This document shows, one piece after another, positions 52,237 through 60,282 of a stretch of DNA of 64,000 bases; position 1 is the stretch's first letter, and each line of letters starts with the position of its first letter. Origin of the DNA: Pelagibacteraceae bacterium AG-390-A23. Its GTDB lineage: Bacteria > Pseudomonadota > Alphaproteobacteria > Pelagibacterales > Pelagibacteraceae. The notes under the pieces were generated by a model. That model saw nothing but the letters and a program-made list of their open reading frames with translations. It was not told the origin of the DNA and searched no databases. A program made the position numbers and the translations under genes. Location: the NCBI GenBank assembly GCA_003279775.1, contig QCGW01000003.1, forward strand, positions 35,500 through 99,499, read 5' to 3'.

Positions 52237-52821
52237 TCACAATGAGTTTATGTATTCCTTAATTTTTTTAACAGGTAGACCCATAATTGTATCTTCGTCA
52301 CCCTCTATGCTTGTAAACAAGTTTCTGCCCATGCCCTCTATTTGGTAAACATTGTATGCATAAAGCGTTTCGTCAGATATTTTTGATAAGTAATTTTTTA
52401 ACTCATCATCAGATAAATTTTTCATTAAAAGTTTAGCTTTGTCGGTGTGATTCCAAATCATTGATCCATTTTTTGATACACAAACAGAACTAATTAAAAA
52501 ATGTGATTTACCATTGAGTTTCTTTAATATTTGCATGGCTTCTTCTCTAGTTTCTGGCTTCGATATTAATTCACCGTTCAAGTCTATCACGCTGTCTGCA
52601 CCCAAAACAATTTCATCAGTTTTTTTCATACTGACCTTGTTTGCTTTTAACTCTGCTAAATTTTTTGAGATGATTTCCGGTGTCGCTTTTTCTTTAATTA
52701 AACTTTCTTTAACTATATCCTCATCCACATTTGATGGTACAACATCACTTTTGATATTATTTTTATCTAAAATTTCTTTTCTGACCTTGCTTTTTGAAGC
52801 AAGAATAATCTTATTTAGCAT
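52237..52821 (-). CDS. maf: Maf-family nucleoside triphosphate pyrophosphatase
   Basis: A 194-residue house-cleaning pyrophosphatase. 'IILASKSKVRKEILDKNNI' at about 5-23 and the catalytic 'IVLGADSVIDLNGELISKP' at about 66-84 are clear, with 'KLNGKSHFLISSVCV' and 'GEDTIMGLP'-type end ('EGDEDTIMGLPVKKI'). Maf proteins hydrolyse dTTP/UTP or modified NTPs. The gene overlaps ppsR by 11 bp, an order conserved in alphaproteobacteria next to hemE and the origin. Confidence 0.95.
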   Translation of the reverse strand: MLNKIILASKSKVRKEILDKNNIKSDVVPSNVDEDIVKESLIKEKATPEIISKNLAELKANKVSMKKTDEIVLGADSVIDLNGELISKPETREEAMQILKKLNGKSHFLISSVCVSKNGSMIWNHTDKAKLLMKNLSDDELKNYLSKISDETLYAYNVYQIEGMGRNLFTSIEGDEDTIMGLPVKKIKEYINSL

Positions 52822-53638
52822 TGTTTAAATATATTTCGTGAATTTTAATTATAGAAGCGGCTGTTTCTTCAACAGATTTTCTGGTTACATCTATAAGCGG
52901 CCATTTATATTTTTGAAATGTTTTTTTTGCTTCTAAAACTTCTTTTTTTATATTTTCTAAATCTGTATATTGAATGTTTTCTGTTTCTTTTAAAGAAGTC
53001 ATTCTATTTTTTCTTAAATCAACCAGCCTCTCTGGCTCGGTGCTTAGTCCAACAACACAAGTCATTTTTGGATTTTTTTTAAGTGCCTCTGGTAATGAAT
53101 TTTCATTTACCAAAGGAATATTGGAAGTTTTAAAACCTTTGTTGGCTAAGTAAATAGATGTAGGCGTTTTACTTGTTCTGCTTACTCCTACAAGAATAAT
53201 GTCTGAGTTTTGTACCTCGTTTATTAAATTTCCATCATCGTGGTTCATTGTAAATTGAATTGCTTCAATTCTATCGTAGTACTCTTCATTCAATATATGT
53301 TGCCCGCTTGGTTCGTGAGTTGCTTTTTGATTAAGGATTTTTGAAAAATTTAATATTAAGTTTCCAAGGACACCAAAGCATGGAATTTTTTTATCTTCAC
53401 TTACATTTGATAAATATTTAGCCAGGTTGTTGTCTACAATAGTATATAAAATTATCGCATTTGAGTTTTTTTCTGCGTCTTCTAAAATTTTTAAAATTTG
53501 GTTTTCTGTTCTCGTAAAAGAGTAAGAGTGAACTTTATATTCTATATTTAAAAATTGGGCCTTCAGAGCTAAAAATATTCTATCTAAGGTCTCGCCCGTT
53601 GAGTCTGAAATTAAATAGATTTGATATGTATTACTCAT
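52811..53638 (-). CDS. ppsR: Pyruvate,water dikinase / PPDK regulatory protein (DUF299 kinase-pyrophosphorylase)
   Basis: A 275-residue bifunctional regulator that phosphorylates (with ADP) and dephosphorylates a Thr in PEP synthase or pyruvate phosphate dikinase. 'IYLISDSTGETLDRIF' at about 7-22, the P-loop 'ILVGVSRTSKTPTSIYLA' at about 148-165, 'GLSTEPERLVDLRKNR' and the C-terminal 'KWPLIDVTRKSVEETAA' are diagnostic. It is the first gene of the leftward ppsR-maf-aroE-coaE-dnaQ run and is divergent from hemE across the probable origin. Confidence 0.96.
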   Translation of the reverse strand: MSNTYQIYLISDSTGETLDRIFLALKAQFLNIEYKVHSYSFTRTENQILKILEDAEKNSNAIILYTIVDNNLAKYLSNVSEDKKIPCFGVLGNLILNFSKILNQKATHEPSGQHILNEEYYDRIEAIQFTMNHDDGNLINEVQNSDIILVGVSRTSKTPTSIYLANKGFKTSNIPLVNENSLPEALKKNPKMTCVVGLSTEPERLVDLRKNRMTSLKETENIQYTDLENIKKEVLEAKKTFQKYKWPLIDVTRKSVEETAASIIKIHEIYLNNAK

Positions 53639-53904
53639 GAATAAATTGTTAATAAATTTGTAATATTTTAATTAAATTACACAATTTAAAATTTTTTAAA
53701 TTAACCTTGTAAAAACTGCTATTTATTAACATTAATAATAAATAGGGTAAAACAATCCACAAAAATTAATATGGTAAAAAAGCTTCATTTTAAACAATTT
53801 TACTCAAATATCTTGTTGGTAAATTGTTAATATAATGTTTATAAAAATTAATCACCTTTATTCACAGGATATATTACAACTACAATAATTAATAATACTT
53901 ATTT
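53639..53904. other. Probable chromosomal replication origin (oriC) region
   Basis: The 266-bp spacer between divergent ppsR and hemE is the longest non-coding stretch in this part and more than 80% A/T. In Caulobacter and Rickettsia, oriC sits next to hemE. It contains a DnaA-box match TTATTCACA (53858-53866), a weaker CAATCCACA (53753-53761), and TTATTAACA as an inverted pair (53648-53656 minus; 53723-53731 plus). A 12-bp direct repeat AAATTGTTAATA lies at 53643-53654 and 53821-53832. Promoters for both genes must also be here. parS lies 10 kb away. Confidence 0.65.
53858..53866 (+). promoter_or_regulatory. DnaA-box match
   Basis: TTATTCACA fits TTATNCACA fully. It lies 39 bp before hemE within the probable oriC. 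A single box is weak evidence alone; position gives it weight. Confidence 0.5.
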
Positions 53905-54909
53905 ATGAAACCTCTAAACAAAATAATAATTAACAAGGACACTTCTTTCAATCCTATATGGATTATGAGACAAGCTGGTAGATATTTACCAGAATTTAGA
54001 AAAATAAGAAAAGAAAATACTGATTTTATTAATTTGTGTTTAAATGATGATTTATCTTCAGAAATAACTCTACAACCATTAAAAAGATTTGATCTGGATG
54101 CAGCAATAATATTTTCAGATATCTTAATGCTTCCTTATGGATTGGGCCAAAAAGTAGAGTTTGAAAAAAACTTCGGACCTAAATTAGGGGAATTAAATTT
54201 AAACAAAATTGCCAAGACAGATGAAATTGACTTTGTAGAGAAAATACATCGTGTGTATAAAGCAATAAAAAAAGTTAGCTCAAACATTAGTTTAAAAAAT
54301 AAAAATACCATTGGCTTTGTCGGCGCTCCATGGACATTATTAGTTTATATGATTAATCAACAGTCCCCTAAAAAAAATTTAAAAAAAGATTTCTTTAAAG
54401 ATGAGTTTTTAATAAACAGAATTTTATTAATTATTGAAAATTTTTTAAAGGTTCATATTAAAAATCAAATTGATAATGGTGCAAATATTATCCAAATCTT
54501 TGATAGTTGGGCAGGTTTATTAGAGGAAAAAGATTTAGCAAATTATGTTTATTCGCCAACTCTAAATTTAGTTAATTATGTAAAATCTTTAAATGTACCA
54601 GTGATATGTTTTCCTAGAGAAATAAAAAATTATAAAGAATTTTGTGATATCGTTAAACCTGATGCGGTCAATATTGATTATAATGTTGATCCAAAAAAGA
54701 TACTTAGAGATATAAATATACCTATACAAGGTGGCCTAGATCCAAAAATTTTGTTAACAGATCAAGAGACATTAAAAAAAGAAGCTTCTAAATATTTGGA
54801 AATTTTTCGAGATCATCCATATATATTTAATCTTGGTCATGGTATTTTGCCAGAAACAAATCCAGAAATGGTTGAAAGTTTAATCAAAGTTGTAAAAGAT
54901 TTTAAATGA
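53905..54909 (+). CDS. hemE: Uroporphyrinogen decarboxylase
   Basis: A 334-residue TIM-barrel enzyme taking uroporphyrinogen III to coproporphyrinogen III. 'NPIWIMRQAGRYLPEFRKIR' at about 17-36 with the conserved Arg/Asp contacts, 'AAIIFSDILMLPYGLG' at about 70-85, 'GFVGAPWTLLVYMI', 'IQIFDSWAGLL' and 'NLGHGILPETNPE' are all present. It overlaps hemH by 4 bp and starts the hemE-hemH-hemJ-rho unit to the right of the probable origin. Confidence 0.97.
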   Translation: MKPLNKIIINKDTSFNPIWIMRQAGRYLPEFRKIRKENTDFINLCLNDDLSSEITLQPLKRFDLDAAIIFSDILMLPYGLGQKVEFEKNFGPKLGELNLNKIAKTDEIDFVEKIHRVYKAIKKVSSNISLKNKNTIGFVGAPWTLLVYMINQQSPKKNLKKDFFKDEFLINRILLIIENFLKVHIKNQIDNGANIIQIFDSWAGLLEEKDLANYVYSPTLNLVNYVKSLNVPVICFPREIKNYKEFCDIVKPDAVNIDYNVDPKKILRDINIPIQGGLDPKILLTDQETLKKEASKYLEIFRDHPYIFNLGHGILPETNPEMVESLIKVVKDFK

Positions 54910-55901
54910 TTGAAAAAAAACACCCACCTATAAAATACGGTAACACAGGTGTACTTATAATTAATTTAGGAACGCCCGATTCTACTAATTGGTTTGATAT
55001 AAGAAAATATTTAAAAGAGTTTCTTTCTGACAGGAGGGTTATCGAAATAAATCCATTAGTTTGGCAAATCATCTTGAATTTGTTCATCTTAAATTTTAGA
55101 CCTTCTAAAACTGCAAAAGCTTATAAAGAAATTTGGATGAAGGATGAAAATATATCGCCACTCCTTTATTATACGAAAAAACAAAGTGAAAAAATTTCAA
55201 ATTCACTATCTAAAAAAAACATTATTACAGATTTTGCTATGAGATATGGGAACCCAAGTATTAAGAGCAAGATTCATAAATTGCATGAAATGGGCTGTGA
55301 AAATTTAGTGATACTTCCTCTTTACCCACAATATGCAGCAGCAACAACAGCAACCGTTTGTGACGAAGTATATAGAACTTTAATGAAAATGAGGTGGCAA
55401 CCTTCTTTAAAAATCATTCCTCATTACGAATCTGATAAATTTTACATAGATGCACTTGTTAATTCGATTAATAAAAAAATAAATGAAATTAGTTGGAAAC
55501 CAGATCTAATTATAGCCTCTTATCATGGGATACCAAAAAAATATTTCGATAAAGGCGATCCTTATCATTGTTATTGTCACAAAACTACAAGACTTATTTC
55601 AGAAAAATTTAGTTCAATTAAAATTAAAACTACATTTCAGTCAAGATTTGGTCCACAAGAATGGCTTCAACCTTATACAGACAAGACTTTAGAAAATTTA
55701 CCCAAAGAGGGTATCAAAAATGTTCTTACAATCTGTCCAGGTTTTGCATCTGATTGTGTAGAGACTTTAGAAGAAATACAAATTCAAGCTAAAGAAAGTT
55801 TTTTAAACTCAGGAGGAGAAAATTTTGACATGGTTCCCTGCTTAAATGATAATGATGATCATATTGTTTTATTAAAGTCCTTAATTGAAAGAAATATTTG
55901 A
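54906..55901 (+). CDS. hemH: Ferrochelatase
   Basis: A 331-residue enzyme inserting Fe(II) into protoporphyrin IX. 'GVLIINLGTPDS' at about 14-25, 'VILPLYPQYAAATTATVCDEV' region, the metal-site His in 'IIASYHGIPKKYFDKGDPYHCYC' region at about 197-219, 'TFQSRFGPQEWLQPYTD' and 'CPGFASDCVETLEEI' with the catalytic Glu. Four Cys near the two latter segments could hold a 2Fe-2S cluster but the usual C-terminal ligand set is not evident. It overlaps hemE by 4 bp. Confidence 0.97.
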   Translation: MIEKKHPPIKYGNTGVLIINLGTPDSTNWFDIRKYLKEFLSDRRVIEINPLVWQIILNLFILNFRPSKTAKAYKEIWMKDENISPLLYYTKKQSEKISNSLSKKNIITDFAMRYGNPSIKSKIHKLHEMGCENLVILPLYPQYAAATTATVCDEVYRTLMKMRWQPSLKIIPHYESDKFYIDALVNSINKKINEISWKPDLIIASYHGIPKKYFDKGDPYHCYCHKTTRLISEKFSSIKIKTTFQSRFGPQEWLQPYTDKTLENLPKEGIKNVLTICPGFASDCVETLEEIQIQAKESFLNSGGENFDMVPCLNDNDDHIVLLKSLIERNI

Positions 55902-55904
55902 TAT

Positions 55905-56339
55905 ATGAATTCGTATTTATTATTCAAATCTTTACATTTAATTGCTGTTGTTTCTTGGATGGCTGGTCTTTTATACCTTCCTAGAATTTTTGTTTACCAT
56001 GTTGAAAATAAAGAGAAAAAAGAAGCAACCGATATATTTGAAGTGATGGAAAAAAGATTATTTTTTTACATTATGCGGCCCGCAATGATTTTTACTTGGG
56101 TTTTTGGATTAGTATTAATTTATCTCAATGGAGTAGATATTTTCTCTCAATTATGGTTTCAAGTAAAGATTGTCTTGGTGATATTGTTATCGGCATACAA
56201 TGACTATTTAGGGAAATGTCTTGTTGCTTTAAAAAATTCCACAGATACAAGATCCGCAAAATTCTTCAGAATTATAAATGAAATACCGACGATTATCCTA
56301 ATTATCGTTGTATTTTTAGCTATTTTTAAGCCAATCTAG
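55905..56339 (+). CDS. hemJ: Protoporphyrinogen IX oxidase HemJ
   Basis: A 144-residue inner-membrane protein with four helices. The HemJ pattern: 'LFKSLHLIAVVSWMAGLLYLPRIFVYHVE' region at about 5-33 with the haem-ligand His and 'MRPAMIFTWVFGL' at about 57-69; 'WFQVKIVLVILLSAYN' and 'RIINEIPTIILI' complete it. HemJ oxidises protoporphyrinogen IX for ferrochelatase, whose gene precedes it by 3 bp. It is the oxygen-independent-evolved form typical of alphaproteobacteria lacking HemG/HemY. Confidence 0.94.
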   Translation: MNSYLLFKSLHLIAVVSWMAGLLYLPRIFVYHVENKEKKEATDIFEVMEKRLFFYIMRPAMIFTWVFGLVLIYLNGVDIFSQLWFQVKIVLVILLSAYNDYLGKCLVALKNSTDTRSAKFFRIINEIPTIILIIVVFLAIFKPI

Positions 56340-56405
56340 GGTTGAAATAATAACTGCAGTATATATATTATAACGATCTGATAAGTCCTTATCAAAAAAA
56401 CAATC

Positions 56406-57674
56406 ATGAATATTCAAGAATTAAAACTAAAATCATCTGAACAGCTAATTACACAAGCCGAAGAACTTGGTATTGAGAATGCTAGCACACTAAGAAAACA
56501 GGAAATACTTTTTGCCATACTTAAGAAAGTTGCTGAAAAAGAGGAAATTACTGGTGTAGGTGTTTTACAATTGTTGCAAGATGGCTTTGGTTTTTTAAGA
56601 GCTATGGAGTCAAATTATCTTCCAGGACCAGATGACATTTATGTAAGTCCAAGTCAGATTAGAAAATTTGGTTTAAGAACTGGAGATACAGTTGAAGGCC
56701 CAGTGAGAGCCCCTAAAGAAGGTGAAAGATATTTTGCTTTATTGCAAGTTAGTAAGATAAATTTTGAAGAACCAGAAAAAGCAAGGCATAAAATTGCTTT
56801 TGATAACTTAACCCCATTATATCCAGACAAACAGTTAGTTATGGAGGTAGAAAAAACAAAAGTAGAAAAAAAAATGGATCTTACACCAAGGTTAATTGAC
56901 CTTGTAAGCCCAATTGGTAAAGGGCAAAGATCAATAATTATTTCCCCACCAAAAGCTGGAAAAACTATGATCTTACAAAGTATAGCTAACTCAATAGCAA
57001 AAAATTATCCAGAATGTTATTTGATTGTTCTTTTAATAGATGAACGTCCAGAGGAAGTAACTGATATGCAAAGAACTGTCAAGGGCGAGGTAATTAGTTC
57101 CACTTTTGATGAGCCAGCACAAAGACATGTTGCTGTTGCTGAAATGGTTATAGAAAAAGCAAAAAGATTAACGGAACATAAAAAAGATGTAGTTATACTT
57201 TTAGACTCGATTACGAGATTAGGAAGAGCATATAATGCAGTAATACCAAGTTCGGGTAAAGTTTTAACAGGCGGTGTTGATGCTAATGCTCTTCAAAGAC
57301 CTAAAAGATTTTTCGGAGCGGCAAGAAACATTGAAGAAGGAGGTTCTCTGACAATAATATCTACTGCTTTAATTGATACAGGGAGTAGAATGGATGAGGT
57401 TATTTTTGAAGAGTTTAAAGGAACAGGTAATAGTGAAACTGTGTTGGATAGAAAAATTGCTGATAAAAGAATTTATCCTGCAATAGATATTACAAAATCT
57501 GGAACAAGAAGAGAGGAATTATTATTTGATAAGAATGATTTGCAAAAAATGAATGTGCTTAGAAGAATAATAGCCCCAATGGGAACTATGGATGCTATTG
57601 AATTTATAAATTCAAAACTAAAAGACACCAAAAATAACGCAGAGTTTTTTAACTCTATGAATAAACCTTCATAA
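56406..57674 (+). CDS. rho: Transcription termination factor Rho
   Basis: A 422-residue hexameric RNA helicase. N-terminal Rho-N helices ('[18 protein letters not shown]' at about 6-23), cold-shock RNA-binding domain ('[27 protein letters not shown]' region at about 59-85), Walker A '[12 protein letters not shown]' at about 182-193, and '[13 protein letters not shown]', '[13 protein letters not shown]' and '[22 protein letters not shown]' region. Length is normal. It closes the hem unit in the order hemE-hemH-hemJ-rho, which is conserved near alphaproteobacterial origins. Confidence 0.98.
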   Translation: MNIQELKLKSSEQLITQAEELGIENASTLRKQEILFAILKKVAEKEEITGVGVLQLLQDGFGFLRAMESNYLPGPDDIYVSPSQIRKFGLRTGDTVEGPVRAPKEGERYFALLQVSKINFEEPEKARHKIAFDNLTPLYPDKQLVMEVEKTKVEKKMDLTPRLIDLVSPIGKGQRSIIISPPKAGKTMILQSIANSIAKNYPECYLIVLLIDERPEEVTDMQRTVKGEVISSTFDEPAQRHVAVAEMVIEKAKRLTEHKKDVVILLDSITRLGRAYNAVIPSSGKVLTGGVDANALQRPKRFFGAARNIEEGGSLTIISTALIDTGSRMDEVIFEEFKGTGNSETVLDRKIADKRIYPAIDITKSGTRREELLFDKNDLQKMNVLRRIIAPMGTMDAIEFINSKLKDTKNNAEFFNSMNKPS

Positions 57675-57683
57675 TTTATTTTA

Positions 57684-59381
57684 ATGAATGATCTTAATAA
57701 GGATCTATCAAAAAGATTTTTAAGTTTTTTAGACACTCAACAATATGAAAGAGTTCAATTCGAAGCTGATATGCTTGGCGATATTGAAAAACAACATCCT
57801 TCAATAATTTTTTATTATGCTTCTTCAATATTTTTACAGGAATCTCAGAAAGACAAAGATGGAATTCATGGATTTAAAGGATCAGAGTCACATGAAAAAT
57901 TAATCAAGGCATCTGATTTATTTGAAAGAGTATATAATTCAAACAATCATATACCTTCACTTCACAATATGATAGCCGTGAGCTTTAGGACAAAAGTATT
58001 TAAAAAAGTTAAGAGGCTGGCTCTCGAAGCTTATGAAAAAAATGAAAAAGATGTAAAATTAATTGAAGGAATAGCCAGAATTCATTTTTATTTGGGTAAC
58101 AGAAAAGAGTCTATAAATTTTTTTAAAAAACTTTACAGTCTACTTCCTGATAAAAAGGAAGGACGTTTGCCTTTTATTTCTTCTTTAAATTATGCAAGTG
58201 GGATTTCCCAAAACGAATACATGAATGAATGTAGGAGTTATGCGAAGTTAATTGAAAAAAATCTAAATATCGATGAGGATAAGTTAAAATTTAATACAAA
58301 AACTAACAAAAAAATTAAGTTATCATTTATTTCAGCCGACTTTAAAAGTCACTCAGTGGCACACTTTTTAAAAGATTTATTAATCAAAATAGATAGATCA
58401 ACATTTGAAATACATTTAATTAGCAATGTTAGAATTATTGATCAAGATGGTGTTACTGAAAAGTTTAAAAAATTAGCAGATTTCTGGTATGACATTGAGG
58501 GTTATTCTGTAAATAATTTAACTACTTTCGTTAGATCTTTAAATTTAGACATACTTATAGATTTAAGTGGATATACGCAGGGGAATAGGCATGAAATATT
58601 AGCTAAACGAAGTGCCAGAATTCAAATGTTATGGTTAGGATACAATAATAGTTTAGGACTTAAAAACTTAGATTATTTAATTTCAGATAAAAATTTAATT
58701 AAACCTGATGAAATATCTATTTACAATGAAAAAATACTTTATTTGCCAAAAATATGGAATGCACTCTCACCATCAGAAAATTATCCAGACATTGATGTTG
58801 AAAAAGAAAACAATTCTAATTTTACTTTTTGTTCATTCAATAATCTGCAAAAAATTTCTGATAGAACTATTAAGGTTTGGTCAGAAATTTTAAAGCATGA
58901 TGATTCTGTCATTTTACTTAAAGATCATCTAGGAGGAGGCGAAGATTTAAGAGCTAATATTTTAAATAAATTTAGAATTAATGGTGTTAAAAGTGAAAAA
59001 GTTATTGTCCTAGATCGTGAAAACAAAATTATTGATCATCTTAAACTTTACAATAAGGCCAATGTTGCTTTGGATACTTTTCCCTACCCAGGAGTAACAA
59101 CTTCTTATGAGGCCATTGTTATGGGTTTACCAATTTTAACTATGAAAGGTTTTAATTTTAATTCAAGATGTGGCGAAAGTATAAACAAGAATGTAGGTTT
59201 AGAAAGTTTAATTGCAGATGATGACGAGGATTATATTAAAAAGGCTAATGCACTTAAGTTGGAAAAAAATTTATCTTCAAAATATGGTTTAAGCCTTAGG
59301 GAAAAAGCGTTAAAGTCCCCATTATTTGACACAGATACTTTTGTTAAAGATTTTGAAAATTTGCTTAAAAAGGTTGTTTAA
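57684..59381 (+). CDS. GT41-family (O-GlcNAc-transferase-like) TPR glycosyltransferase
   Basis: A 565-residue protein. TPR-like helices cover residues ~1-200. The SPINDLY/OGT catalytic region follows: 'KIKLSFISADFKSHSVAHFL' region at about 211-230, 'DLSGYTQGNRHEILAKRSARIQMLWLGY' region, 'FCSFNNLQKISDRTIKVWSEIL' region, and the nucleotide-sugar end 'VALDTFPYPGVTTSYEAIVMGLP' region with 'SRCGESINKNVGLESLIA'. It probably glycosylates proteins in the cytoplasm. It is inserted after rho and faces a sulfotransferase, breaking an otherwise conserved origin-side order. Confidence 0.9.
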   Translation: MNDLNKDLSKRFLSFLDTQQYERVQFEADMLGDIEKQHPSIIFYYASSIFLQESQKDKDGIHGFKGSESHEKLIKASDLFERVYNSNNHIPSLHNMIAVSFRTKVFKKVKRLALEAYEKNEKDVKLIEGIARIHFYLGNRKESINFFKKLYSLLPDKKEGRLPFISSLNYASGISQNEYMNECRSYAKLIEKNLNIDEDKLKFNTKTNKKIKLSFISADFKSHSVAHFLKDLLIKIDRSTFEIHLISNVRIIDQDGVTEKFKKLADFWYDIEGYSVNNLTTFVRSLNLDILIDLSGYTQGNRHEILAKRSARIQMLWLGYNNSLGLKNLDYLISDKNLIKPDEISIYNEKILYLPKIWNALSPSENYPDIDVEKENNSNFTFCSFNNLQKISDRTIKVWSEILKHDDSVILLKDHLGGGEDLRANILNKFRINGVKSEKVIVLDRENKIIDHLKLYNKANVALDTFPYPGVTTSYEAIVMGLPILTMKGFNFNSRCGESINKNVGLESLIADDDEDYIKKANALKLEKNLSSKYGLSLREKALKSPLFDTDTFVKDFENLLKKVV

Positions 59382-59387
59382 TAAATT

Positions 59388-60239
59388 TTATAAATATCCC
59401 AATTCTTTCATTTCCTTATTAAAACTTGTTTCTATTTCTTTTGAGATTTTTTCTTTTAAAATTTTTTCCCAATTATTTTCAGGCCCAAGGTTAAAAAACA
59501 AATTTTTATTTTCTGAGTGAAATTTTCTCCAATCTTTAAAACTACTTTCCGACCCATCAAATGTTTCGCTGACTTCTTTTTTTTTTAGTACATTAAAATT
59601 TGTAGACTCGATAGCTTTTTGTAATTTTGATTTATTTACACCCTCTACTTTATTCATCAAAGTATTTGTAAAAACGATTATATCTCTAAAAGTTTCATAT
59701 TTGTTTGCAATAAGATCTTCATATTTTATAAAAAGTCTTCTGAATTGATTATTTCTAAACCAAGATGAGTAGTTTTCAGCCCAGGAGCTTATATATGTTA
59801 GAGAACCATGTGATCCTTTGTTTGACATCAAGCTTCTTGTTTTGTCAGTAATCATTTTTAAAGCTTTATCATCGTCAAAAGAATAATGATTTTTAAGAGA
59901 AGTTAATACATTTCTTGGATCACGTACTATATAAATTGCACCAAGGGTAGTCTCTGGTGAAGTGAATTGATTACCTTGGTAATTTCCTAAGACACTATGT
60001 GTTTTAAAAAATTTTATTTTCCTATCTTGATTAATTTCTCTTTGTATGGGCACCCATAACTTAGATGCTTCACTAATATTATTAACTTTTTGTTTAAAAA
60101 ATTCTTCATGTGGAAATTGTTTAATCTTTAAAATCTGGGTAAAATCAAACTCCCCATTTTCAGAAAAATAATATGCTGAAAGAAACGCTCTCACATATGT
60201 ATTTCCACTTTTAGGATAAGAAGCCAACCAAATGATCAT
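59388..60239 (-). CDS. Sulfotransferase-domain protein
   Basis: A 283-residue enzyme beginning directly with the PAPS 5'-phosphosulfate loop 'IIWLASYPKSGNTYVRAFLS' at about 2-21. The 3'-phosphate-binding segment is 'IYIVRDPRNVLTSLKNHY' at about 103-120. 'FIKYEDLIANKYETF' and 'KDWRKFHSENKN' match cytosolic sulfotransferase C-terminal parts. It has no TPR domain, unlike the two at 35-38.7 kb. The substrate is unknown. It converges on the GT41 gene with 6 bp between stops, suggesting a glycan- or protein-sulfation function. Confidence 0.9.
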   Translation of the reverse strand: MIIWLASYPKSGNTYVRAFLSAYYFSENGEFDFTQILKIKQFPHEEFFKQKVNNISEASKLWVPIQREINQDRKIKFFKTHSVLGNYQGNQFTSPETTLGAIYIVRDPRNVLTSLKNHYSFDDDKALKMITDKTRSLMSNKGSHGSLTYISSWAENYSSWFRNNQFRRLFIKYEDLIANKYETFRDIIVFTNTLMNKVEGVNKSKLQKAIESTNFNVLKKKEVSETFDGSESSFKDWRKFHSENKNLFFNLGPENNWEKILKEKISKEIETSFNKEMKELGYL

Positions 60240-60282
60240 AAAAATTTATATAATTAAAGATAATATATAGCTATAATAATAA

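Noticed and set aside
52514-52828. 104-aa plus-strand ORF opposite maf
   Set aside because: Shadow of maf; composition is that of an antisense frame.
53670-53705. TTAA-spaced words in the origin spacer resembling CtrA sites
   Set aside because: Spacing does not give a clean TTAA-N7-TTAA and TTAA is very common in this AT-rich DNA.
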